A stretch of DNA of 64,000 bases from Mycetocola tolaasinivorans (GTDB lineage Bacteria; Actinomycetota; Actinomycetes; Actinomycetales; Microbacteriaceae), in NCBI RefSeq assembly GCF_003667565.1, contig NZ_RCUX01000006.1, positions 124,001 to 188,000 of the forward strand. The letters are read 5' to 3'. Numbering within the stretch: position 1 is the stretch's first letter; every line of letters starts with the position of its first letter. Made by a program: the position numbers and the translations under genes. Positions 8,655 to 16,068 of this stretch are shown here, one piece after another. Under the pieces are notes generated by a model, which ran no database searches, was not told where the DNA came from, and saw nothing but the letters and a program-made list of their open reading frames with translations.

Positions 8655-9594
8655 GATTCTCCAATTCGATGGTGGTGGAATCGGTCGCGCTCAGGGCAGC
8701 GGCCGAGTGAAAATCCGTGGTGGTGGCGAGGAACTCGATGGTGGCTTCACGGGTGGGAATGGCGCTTCGCCCATCCAGTCCGCGGCAGGAGAGGGCGGCG
8801 ACCGCGTTTGCCCGGCGCGTGGCCTCGCTCAGCGGGAGCCCCTCAACGAGACCCGCTAGGAGGGCACCGTGGAAGACGTCACCCGCGCCCATGGTGGAGG
8901 TGATGGCCACCGTGAAACCGGGAACGAGGTGTACCCCTTCCGCATCTCGGACGTAGGCACCGTCGCCGCCGGCGGTCGCGACGGTGTGGGTTGCTCCCGC
9001 GGCATGAGCGGCCTGCAACGCCTCGGGAATTTTCCCCGGGAAGCTGCCCAGCAGCGCCGTCTCGGTGGGAGCGTAGAGGCTCACTCCGGTGAGATCGAGA
9101 TCCGGAATGGGATTGCCCGCGTCGATGCTGAGGTGCGCCGCGCTGGGCCGCGCGAGAAGTGCCGCCCGCACCGGAGCATATCCGGTCTGATCCACGTGGA
9201 TCCAGGCAGACACGTCGGTGGGAATGTGGGCGGGATCCGGCACCGCCGAGGGGGTGGTGATGATGGTTCGGGTGGGGCTGTCGGCGGGAATGATGATGAG
9301 GCTCTCGCAGGTGCGATGACCCGCGCGCACCTCCACCCAGTCCACGTTGACGCCCTCGGCAGCGAGCCCCGAGACCACCCGATGGCCCACGGGGTCATCC
9401 CCGACGACACCGCAAAATCCCACCCGGATCCCCTGACGGGCGAGGGCCACCGCCGCCGTTGCCGCCGGGCCCCCTCCGGCATGAACGAAGGGATCGGTGA
9501 GAATCCGCTGATCGCGCCCGGGCATGGTCGCCGCCCGCGCAATGGTATCCGCGGTGGCCGAACCCACACACAAAACGTCGAGCAGGGTGCCCAC
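8644..9594 (-). CDS. PfkB-family carbohydrate kinase
   Basis: 316 residues from a GTG start two bases after the upstream permease stop. It has the ribokinase-fold signatures: the early glycine-rich substrate region (AGGGPAATAAVALARQG) and the C-terminal anion-hole motif with the catalytic Asp (STMGAGDVFHGA, a variant of DTxGAGD with Ser in place of Asp). It is presumed to phosphorylate a ketose before cleavage by the adjacent aldolase, as YihV does for sulfofructose. The substrate is not determined by sequence. Confidence 0.87.
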   Translation of the reverse strand: MGTLLDVLCVGSATADTIARAATMPGRDQRILTDPFVHAGGGPAATAAVALARQGIRVGFCGVVGDDPVGHRVVSGLAAEGVNVDWVEVRAGHRTCESLIIIPADSPTRTIITTPSAVPDPAHIPTDVSAWIHVDQTGYAPVRAALLARPSAAHLSIDAGNPIPDLDLTGVSLYAPTETALLGSFPGKIPEALQAAHAAGATHTVATAGGDGAYVRDAEGVHLVPGFTVAITSTMGAGDVFHGALLAGLVEGLPLSEATRRANAVAALSCRGLDGRSAIPTREATIEFLATTTDFHSAAALSATDSTTIELENHDR

Positions 9595-9596
9595 GG

Positions 9597-10439
9597 CTAC
9601 TTCACCGCCCCGGCGGTCAGACCGGCAACGAGGTACTTCTGCAGGAACATGAAGCCCACCACGATCGGGACGCTGACTACGAGCGAGGCCGCCATGATCT
9701 GGCTCCAGTACACGTTGGTCTCGGTCGCGTATGCCTGTAACCCCACCGAGAGGGTTCTGGTTGTGGAGTTTGTCATCTGCGACGCAAAGAGGATTTCACC
9801 CCAGGCGGTCATGAAGGAGTAAATTGCGACGGCGATGATGCCGGGGCGCGCGGCCGGAACGATGATGCGGAACAGTGCACCGATCGCGGTGGTGCCATCC
9901 ACGCGGGCGGCCTCGTCGAGGTCCCGGGGAATGCCGTTCATATAGCTCGTGAGCATCCAGATGGAGAATGGCAGGGTGAAGGTCAGGTACGTGATGATCA
10001 GGCCCGGAAGGGTCTGGTAGAAGAACGTGATGCCCAGCGTCTTGTCGAGGTTCACAAAGATGATGAACAGCGGCAGGAGGAACAGCACTCCGGGGAACAT
10101 CTGGGTCGACAGGATCACACCCGAGAACGCACCGCGACCACGGAACCGGTAGCGGGACAGGGCATAGGACGAGAAGATCGCGATGATCACGCTGAACAAG
10201 GTCGCGGCGAGGCTCACGATGAGGCTGTTGCCAAAGTAGTGGGCCAGCGGCACCGTCTTCCAGATGTCGATGAACGGCTGGAACGTAAGATTTCGCGGCC
10301 ACCACTGGAAGGCCCCCTGCACATCCACCTCGGGCTTCATGGCCGAGGTGATCATGACGTACAGCGGAACCACGGTGAAAACGACGAGCGGTACGAGGAC
10401 CACCCAGCGGAAAATACGGAAGGAGATTTGCTCACGCAT
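9597..10439 (-). CDS. Sugar ABC transporter permease, MalG type
   Basis: 280 residues with six predicted membrane helices; the first follows residue 10. The cytoplasmic EAA loop (RDLDEAARVDGTTAIGALF) that contacts the ATPase is clear, and the protein ends with the typical AGAVK-type tail of CUT1 permeases. Its start overlaps the end of the partner permease gene by 8 nt. It forms the import channel with 10432-11460. No ATP-binding gene is present in this operon. Confidence 0.93.
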   Translation of the reverse strand: MREQISFRIFRWVVLVPLVVFTVVPLYVMITSAMKPEVDVQGAFQWWPRNLTFQPFIDIWKTVPLAHYFGNSLIVSLAATLFSVIIAIFSSYALSRYRFRGRGAFSGVILSTQMFPGVLFLLPLFIIFVNLDKTLGITFFYQTLPGLIITYLTFTLPFSIWMLTSYMNGIPRDLDEAARVDGTTAIGALFRIIVPAARPGIIAVAIYSFMTAWGEILFASQMTNSTTRTLSVGLQAYATETNVYWSQIMAASLVVSVPIVVGFMFLQKYLVAGLTAGAVK

Positions 10440-11460
10440 CGCGGTTCACCTTTCGGTTGATCAGGGCCCAGACCCCGGAGACGAGCACCAGGAAGAGCAT
10501 CAGCAGAACGGACATTGCCGAACCGAGACCGAAGTTCCAGTTGATGAAGGAACGGCCATAGATATTGATGGTGAGGAGGTTTGCTGAGTCCGGTGGTACC
10601 GCGCCAAACAGAACGAAGGGTGTATTGAACTCACGGAATGTCCAGAGGGTCAGCAGGAGAATCAGGACGGCGTTGATCGGCCGCATCATGCCGAATGTGA
10701 TGTGACGGATCTGCTGCCAGATGCTCGCCCCATCGATCTCGGCGGCCTGGTAGACGTCCTCGGGGATCGACTGCATTCCGGCCATCAGCATCAGGAAGGC
10801 GAAGGGCCACTGCTGCCAGATGGCCACAACCACCATCGACCCGAACGCGTTGTCACCGATCAGCCAGAATGGTGCCTCATCGAAGATTCCGAGTCCGTTG
10901 ACCAGAACCTCGTTGAGCAGGCCGTTGTCGCGCTGCAGGATGAACTTCCAGGTGATGATGCCCGCGTAGGCCGGAAGAGCGTAGGGAATGAGGAAGAGGG
11001 TGCGCAGGAGTCCGCGCCCGCGGAAGCTGCGCTGAAGCACCAGGGCGGCGGACATGCCGAAGATAAAGGAAACCCCCACCACCAGAATGGTGAACCCGAT
11101 GGTGGTGCCAAAGGACTGCAGGAGCTGCTTGCCCTGTGAGGTGTCAAAGCTGAGGGACGCCGAGTAGTTTCCGAGGCCCGCGAACGGCGCCTCGGACCAG
11201 TTGGTGATGTAGAACTGGGTGAGCTCGATAAAGCTCATCCAGAATCCCACGATCATGGGGATCACGTGGATCAGGAGCTCCATGATGACGGCGGGCAGGA
11301 TCAGCAGGTACGGCGTTGCCCGGGTCCAGGTGAACCACCGCTTCTTCGTGGGGCCTCCCGGCTTTCCGGCTGCCGGCCGGGAGCGTTTCGGGGCGGGTGT
11401 GTTCGCCCCGCTCCCGGTGCGGGCGGGGCGAGGGGCCTGCCCGACGGTTGATGTTTCCAT
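10432..11460 (-). CDS. Sugar ABC transporter permease, MalF type
   Basis: 342 residues. A basic, Pro/Gly-rich cytoplasmic N-terminus of about 45 residues precedes six predicted membrane helices. The EAA loop reads EDVYQAAEIDGASIWQQI. The first helix pair and the long periplasmic segment match the MalF side of CUT1 importers. It is the second gene of the operon and is separated from the binding-protein gene by a 12-bp hairpin, which may lower permease expression relative to the binding protein. Confidence 0.93.
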   Translation of the reverse strand: METSTVGQAPRPARTGSGANTPAPKRSRPAAGKPGGPTKKRWFTWTRATPYLLILPAVIMELLIHVIPMIVGFWMSFIELTQFYITNWSEAPFAGLGNYSASLSFDTSQGKQLLQSFGTTIGFTILVVGVSFIFGMSAALVLQRSFRGRGLLRTLFLIPYALPAYAGIITWKFILQRDNGLLNEVLVNGLGIFDEAPFWLIGDNAFGSMVVVAIWQQWPFAFLMLMAGMQSIPEDVYQAAEIDGASIWQQIRHITFGMMRPINAVLILLLTLWTFREFNTPFVLFGAVPPDSANLLTINIYGRSFINWNFGLGSAMSVLLMLFLVLVSGVWALINRKVNRDA

Positions 11461-11516
11461 GGTGTCTCCTAGACCGCGGGGGTACCCCGGGTCGGGTGCT
11501 CAGTCGTGGGGAAGGG

Positions 11517-11544
11517 GCCGGGGTCTCGTTGCCGAGACCCCGGC
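11517..11544 (-). terminator. Intercistronic hairpin after the binding-protein gene
   Basis: A perfect 12-bp stem (GCCGGGGTCTCG) with a TTGC loop lies just 3' of the binding-protein stop and before the first permease. No U tract follows, so it probably acts as a partial terminator or an mRNA 3'-stabilising element rather than a full stop. Confidence 0.6.
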
Positions 11545-11551
11545 GGGGGTG

Positions 11552-12856
11552 CTACTTGGTGGAGCCCATCTTCTGCTCGGCCTCATCGAGGGCCTTGCGC
11601 ACGGTGTCGGTGGTGATGGTTCCACCGGTGGCGGCCTGTGCGATCAGCGAGACCACAGCGCCGCCTACGTTGGCCTGGAACGCCTGCACACCGGGGACCA
11701 GCGGGAGGGGCTTGGAGAAGTCGGTCAGGATCTCGGTCCAGGTGTTGAGCAGCTCGGTGTCCTCGGTGAATCGGCCCTCAACGCCGGTGACCACGGGGAG
11801 GGAGGTGTAGGCCTTGTTGAGGATGGCCTGCTCCTCATCGCTGGTGAGGAACTTCACAAACTCGAGAGCGGCGTCGACGTTCTTGCTGCTCTTGAAGATG
11901 GAGATGTTGGTGCCGGCGACGAAGCTACCGATCTTGTCGCCCCCCACGGGAGCGGGAATCGGCACGACGCCGTACTGGTCTTCGGTCATGCCGTTCTGGG
12001 CGAGCACGTTGCCGGAGGAGGTCTGGGCCATGTACATGGCGGCATCGCCACGGGCGAAGTCCCCGGCCGCCTGAGCGCCCTCGGTGTACTGAGCGACGCT
12101 GGGGTTCACGACCTTGTCGGTGGCCAGGAGATCAACGTACTGCTTCACCCCGGCGACCATGCCGTCGGAGGTGAAGGTGGGCTTGCCGGCCTTGTCGAAG
12201 GCGGAGCCGCCGTTCTGGGCACCGAAGATGAAGGCCATGTGCATGCTGGCGTTTACGGTGCCACCGGGGATCACAATGCCGTACTTTCCCGTGGAGGCGT
12301 CGGTGAGTGCGGTGGCCGCACTCACGAGCTCCTCCCAGGTAGCGGGCGGGGTGAGGCCCTTATCGGCGAAGGCCTTCTTGTTGTAGTACAGGCCGTAGAC
12401 CTGGCTATAGAGGGGGATCGAGGTGGGGGTTTGTCCCTCGGCACCGGTGGTGGCGAAGGAGCTCTTGATGAAGCGGTCCTTGCCGCCGATCTTGTCGAGT
12501 GCGGCGTCATCGAAGGGGAAGAACGCACCGGTGGACTGGAAGGTCACGGCGTTCGTGTTTCCAATGTTGATGACGTCGGGTCCCTGACCGCTGACCGCCG
12601 CGGCGAGCGTGTTGTTGGTGAGGTCGGACCACGGGACAACCTCAAGCTTGACCTTGATACCGGTCTGCTTTTCGAACTTCGCAATTTCGGGCTTCAGGAT
12701 CTCGGCATCGTTGTCGAGGCTGGCACCCTGATTGCTTGCCCAGTACGTGATTGTTTTGACCTCGGCGTCGGTTCCGCCGGGCTCCGAGCTGCAGGAGGTC
12801 AGGCTGGCGGCTAGAACGATGGCCGTGATGCCGGCCGTGAGGATTCTGATCTTCAT
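11552..12856 (-). CDS. Extracellular sugar-binding lipoprotein of an ABC importer
   Basis: 434 residues from ATG 12856, with AGGGAGAG just upstream; a longer in-frame reading to 12985 lacks a ribosome site and would bury the signal peptide. The N-terminus is a lipoprotein signal (MKIRILTAG, hydrophobic stretch, lipobox LTSC). The mature part is a family-1 solute-binding protein (YWASNQGASLDN, VPWSDL, YTEGAQAAGDFARGDAAMY). It captures the sugar outside the membrane for the two permeases that follow. It is the first gene of the leftward operon. Confidence 0.93.
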   Translation of the reverse strand: MKIRILTAGITAIVLAASLTSCSSEPGGTDAEVKTITYWASNQGASLDNDAEILKPEIAKFEKQTGIKVKLEVVPWSDLTNNTLAAAVSGQGPDVINIGNTNAVTFQSTGAFFPFDDAALDKIGGKDRFIKSSFATTGAEGQTPTSIPLYSQVYGLYYNKKAFADKGLTPPATWEELVSAATALTDASTGKYGIVIPGGTVNASMHMAFIFGAQNGGSAFDKAGKPTFTSDGMVAGVKQYVDLLATDKVVNPSVAQYTEGAQAAGDFARGDAAMYMAQTSSGNVLAQNGMTEDQYGVVPIPAPVGGDKIGSFVAGTNISIFKSSKNVDAALEFVKFLTSDEEQAILNKAYTSLPVVTGVEGRFTEDTELLNTWTEILTDFSKPLPLVPGVQAFQANVGGAVVSLIAQAATGGTITTDTVRKALDEAEQKMGSTK

Positions 12857-12936
12857 TGAACGTCTCTCCCTAGTAGGTGGCAGGAAAGACGGGTGGTAAC
12901 GCCTCTCCTTCGAGTGTTGCTTTGAAACAGTACAAC

Positions 12937-12958
12937 ATGTTTGATCCCAAACAAACAT
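12937..12958. promoter_or_regulatory. Operator-like nested inverted repeat upstream of the sugar operon
   Basis: ATGTTTG-N8-CAAACAT is a perfect 7-bp inverted repeat 80 bp before the binding-protein start. Nested within it is GTTTG-ATCC-CAAAC. The surrounding 12930-13070 is markedly AT-rich for this genome and serves two divergent genes (12856 leftward, 13106 rightward). DeoR-type repressors often bind T-rich repeats of this kind, so it is the best candidate operator for 6910-7728. Confidence 0.5.
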
Positions 12959-13105
12959 AATTTGGAAAATATTGTGAACTCTCACTCATTTTTTGATGGT
13001 TGCGAGGGAGAAAAGCGGAAATATGTTGTGAAAATGTGTGTTTTGGGGTCTCGGTTGTCGCTTACCGTCATTGAGGCGTGATGCGCCGCCCGATAGGGTG
13101 AGGGC

Positions 13106-13768
13106 ATGACGCTGCTGACCCCGATTGCCCTGCGCGGCGTGCTGTTCGATATGGATGGCACCCTCGTGGATTCCACCGAGTTCATCGAGTTCGCCTGGGC
13201 GAGCTGGGCCCAGGACTTCGGTGTGGAGACGCCGCCGCTCGAGCGACGCCACGGACGCCCCGCGCGCGACATCATCTCCGAAACCCTTCCGCCGGAGCTC
13301 TTCGATCAGGCGTTCGAGCGCCTCGAGTGGTGGGAAACCCGGCCGGATGCCGTGGTCACCGCCCGCCCCGGCGTGCACGAGCTGATCGCTCAGCTTGGCG
13401 ACATCCCCTGGACGGTCGTGACCTCCGCCACCCGCCCCGTCGCGCTGGCACGCCTGATCGCCGCGGGCATTCCCGTGCCGGACACCATGGTGACCGCGGA
13501 GGCCGTGCGCCTCGGCAAGCCCGATCCGGAACCCTTCGTGACCGGAGCCACCCGACTGGGCCTCGATCCGCGCACCTGCTTCGCCGTGGAGGACGCCGAG
13601 GCCGGAGTGCGCGCGGCCGTGGGAGCCGGATGCATCACACTGGCCACCACCGGAGACCCGGCAGAACGCGAGCTGCTAGCCCCGCTGGCACACGCCGTGC
13701 GCTCGGACCTCGCCGGGGTGTGCATCGAAACCGGCACGGCCGGATTCCGGGTCCACCTGCCCGAGTAG
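13106..13768 (+). CDS. HAD-superfamily sugar phosphatase
   Basis: 220 residues with all HAD motifs: nucleophile DMDGT (residues 15-19), Ser/Thr motif II (VVTSAT), Lys in RLGKPDPEPF and motif III VEDAEAGV. The cap lies between motifs I and II, as in the beta-phosphoglucomutase/2-deoxyglucose-6-phosphatase/glycerol-3-phosphatase group. It is divergent from the sugar operon, so it may dephosphorylate accumulating sugar phosphates. A -10 box TAGGGT ends 6 nt before the ATG, which implies a leaderless mRNA. Confidence 0.87.
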   Translation: MTLLTPIALRGVLFDMDGTLVDSTEFIEFAWASWAQDFGVETPPLERRHGRPARDIISETLPPELFDQAFERLEWWETRPDAVVTARPGVHELIAQLGDIPWTVVTSATRPVALARLIAAGIPVPDTMVTAEAVRLGKPDPEPFVTGATRLGLDPRTCFAVEDAEAGVRAAVGAGCITLATTGDPAERELLAPLAHAVRSDLAGVCIETGTAGFRVHLPE

Positions 13769-13820
13769 GGTCTCACCCCCATCGCTTTCATTGATGCGTG
13801 CTCCGTGTTAGCGTTGATAC

Positions 13821-14531
13821 ATGGATCATCGAGCCCGCATTATCGACGTCACCGCGCGTCTGCTCGCCGACTCACCCACCGGCGAGGTCTCCACCCGCGC
13901 GGTGGCCGAGGCGGCGGGCGTACAGCAGCCCACCCTCTACCGGCTCTTCGGCGATAAGGACGGCCTGATCGCCGCAACCATCGCCGCCGCCTTCGAGGCC
14001 TACCTCGGCGGCAAGCGCGCGGCCGAGCCCGGCCCGGACCCGGTCGCGGACATCCGTGCGGGCTGGGATCGCCACACCGAGTTCGCGCTGGCCCACCCGG
14101 CGCTCTACCGTCTCACCCTGCGCGGCGGAACGGACACCCCCGACGGCGCGCTCGCCGAAGCCTACGCCCTCCTGCACGCGCTCGTGCTGCGCGCCGACGC
14201 CCTCGGACGCCTCCGCATCGACCCCGAACACGCGACCCGCACCATCATGGCGGCCAACACCGGCATCGCACTGGCCCTCGTCACGCGTCCCGAGGTTCAT
14301 CCAGACCCCGCGATCTCCGCAATAGTGCGTGATGTCACACTTGCTGGCGTGTGTACCGACGCACCGCTTCCGGGCAGCGATCCGGTCATCGCTGCGGCAT
14401 CCACCCTCGCCAGTGCGCTCACCGCCGGGCCCGCCGAGGCCGCCGAAACCGGCACCTCCGAGACGGCGGCCCGATTCACCCCCGCCGAGCGCGCGCTCCT
14501 CGGCGAATGGCTGGGACGGCTCGGCGCATGA
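13821..14531 (+). CDS. TetR-family transcriptional regulator
   Basis: 236 residues. The N-terminal HTH (STRAVAEAAGVQQPTLYRLFGDKDGLI) is canonical; the ligand domain carries a TetR C-terminal fold with an Ala-rich tail. The -10 box TAGCGT lies 6 nt before the ATG, indicating leaderless transcription. The small SH3-like protein that follows overlaps by ATGA and is presumably co-expressed. The target is unknown. Confidence 0.88.
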   Translation: MDHRARIIDVTARLLADSPTGEVSTRAVAEAAGVQQPTLYRLFGDKDGLIAATIAAAFEAYLGGKRAAEPGPDPVADIRAGWDRHTEFALAHPALYRLTLRGGTDTPDGALAEAYALLHALVLRADALGRLRIDPEHATRTIMAANTGIALALVTRPEVHPDPAISAIVRDVTLAGVCTDAPLPGSDPVIAAASTLASALTAGPAEAAETGTSETAARFTPAERALLGEWLGRLGA

Positions 14532-14770
14532 TCGGCAACGAGGCCGTCGCATTCCTGCGCACCGTGGGCGAGGGCGACCGCGTCGTCGTGCGCTATCGGC
14601 TGCCCGATGGCAGCGCCACCGATGCCCTCGGCTGGTATCTCCGGGCGGACGACACCCACATCGCGATCGCGACCAAGCGGGGCCTCGAAACCGTGGCCTT
14701 CGCGACGGTTATCGCGGCCAAGCAGGTGCCACCGCCCCCGCCCCCACGCGAACGCCGCACCCCGGCATAG
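14528..14770 (+). CDS. Small stand-alone SH3-like protein
   Basis: 80 residues, ATGA-coupled to the TetR gene. The sequence GDRVVVRYRLPDG, ALGWYLRADD, IAIATKRGLETV and VIAAKQVPP resembles the beta-barrel domain that precedes the acetyltransferase domain in mycobacterial Rv0428c-like GNAT proteins. Here the domain stands alone with a polyproline end. A GNAT gene follows at 15398 but in a separate unit. The function is not known. Confidence 0.7.
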   Translation: MIGNEAVAFLRTVGEGDRVVVRYRLPDGSATDALGWYLRADDTHIAIATKRGLETVAFATVIAAKQVPPPPPPRERRTPA

Positions 14771-14791
14771 GGGCCAGCAGTACTCGCGAGC

Positions 14792-15301
14792 CTATGCGCC
14801 CTCGGTGGAGGCGAGTAGCGTGATGCGCTCGGCCAGGTAGGAGTCCAGCGGCAGGGTCGCGGCATCAGAGCCGGGGGCCCAGCGCACGTGCGGGGTCTCT
14901 CCCCGAAGAACCAGCACGCCATCGGAGTCCCGCAGTGCGTTTGGCTCGAGATCCACCGGGGTCCAGCCGAGGTTGATCACCGTGCCCGATGCGATCTTCG
15001 CGCGCTGGGCAGCCTGGCGATACTCGCGTCTCTGCTCGGCAAGCACCGACTGGTGCCCCGGCCAGCCGGGCTCACTCGCGCGCACAACCTCACCGGTTTC
15101 ATAGACGTCGCCATCCGGCCCGAGCAGCAGGCTGCCGAGCCGCCATACCTCGCCAATCGGCAGGATGGCCGCGCGACGGGGCACCAGAAGGCGCGTGTGC
15201 GCGGGTACAAACTCCGCACGAAGCTCCGGCGCGGTGCCGTGCGCGCGCAGCGCCGCCACCGCGTCCGCGAGAATCGCGGCGGTCTGAGGGTGCGCGCTCA
15301 T
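14792..15301 (-). CDS. Conserved hypothetical protein
   Basis: 169 residues starting at ATG 15301, with GGAAGG upstream. The sequence is mixed alpha/beta, with LLVPRRAAILPIGEVWRLGSLLLG and a C-terminal DSYLAERITLLAS. No signal peptide, membrane helix or catalytic motif is visible. A longer in-frame reading would overlap the divergent GNAT gene and is less likely. Function unknown. Confidence 0.65.
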   Translation of the reverse strand: MSAHPQTAAILADAVAALRAHGTAPELRAEFVPAHTRLLVPRRAAILPIGEVWRLGSLLLGPDGDVYETGEVVRASEPGWPGHQSVLAEQRREYRQAAQRAKIASGTVINLGWTPVDLEPNALRDSDGVLVLRGETPHVRWAPGSDAATLPLDSYLAERITLLASTEGA

Positions 15302-15397
15302 GGGGCCCTTCCGGGGATGGATCCGAGAAAATCGATAGGGATATCGTCCCACGGAACCCGATTCGATTCGTCGCCTCGCCGCCGCTACGCTCGGGGT

Positions 15398-15880
15398 ATG
15401 TCCAGCACAACGTTTGCCTCGATTGATCCGCGCGATCCGCTCGCCCTGTCGGTGCTCACCTCGTACTTCACCGAGGTGGCCGATCGTTGGGAGGGCGCCA
15501 GCGCCGATCCGGCCTGGCTCCAGCAGACCCTGAATGGCCCCGAAGTGGCGCTGCTGCAGGGCACCGGCGGAGACCTGGTGATCGCCCGTCGCGGCGAGAG
15601 CATCGTGGGCTGCGGCGGCGTGCGCTGGATCGACTACGACACCGCGGAGCTCACCGCGGTGTACACCTTTCCGTCCGCGCGTGGGGCGGGGATCGGCACG
15701 GATATCGTGACCGAGCTCGAACGTCGTGCCCGACTGACCGGCCGTCACACCGTGCGGCTGGATACCCGCGAGGACCTCGTCGAAGCGCGTGCCCTCTATG
15801 CCGGTCTCGGATATGCTCCGGTACCCGCCTTCAATACGGATCCCTACGCGCAGATCTGGCTCGCAAAGTCGCTCGCCTAG
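15398..15880 (+). CDS. GNAT-family N-acetyltransferase
   Basis: 160 residues. The acetyl-CoA-binding motif A is visible as ARGAGIGTDIVTELERRA, with the later LDTREDLVEARALYAGLGY typical of GNAT motif B. It probably acetylates a small molecule or a peptide N-terminus. The start is fixed by a -10 box TACGCT exactly 6 nt before the ATG (leaderless). It is divergent from the hypothetical gene ending at 14792. Confidence 0.87.
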   Translation: MSSTTFASIDPRDPLALSVLTSYFTEVADRWEGASADPAWLQQTLNGPEVALLQGTGGDLVIARRGESIVGCGGVRWIDYDTAELTAVYTFPSARGAGIGTDIVTELERRARLTGRHTVRLDTREDLVEARALYAGLGYAPVPAFNTDPYAQIWLAKSLA

Positions 15881-16068
15881 TAGTCGCGCGGGCGCGGTGA
15901 CCGCGGCGAAACCGCCGCCCCAACGTGCCCCGTTTGCGGGTGTGAAAATCGGAATCGGCGAATGTAGGCTGGCGGCGGGGGCGTCGGGCCGGCACTTGTG
16001 GGTCCTTCACTGGAAGCAGAAACCGGAAGGAGACTGCGCTGATCCGCCTGTCCGCCCGCCTGCCGCGC

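Noticed and set aside
12857-12985. Longer N-terminus for the sugar-binding protein
   Set aside because: It would place 43 extra residues before a perfect lipoprotein signal and has no ribosome site; AGGGAGAG supports ATG 12856.
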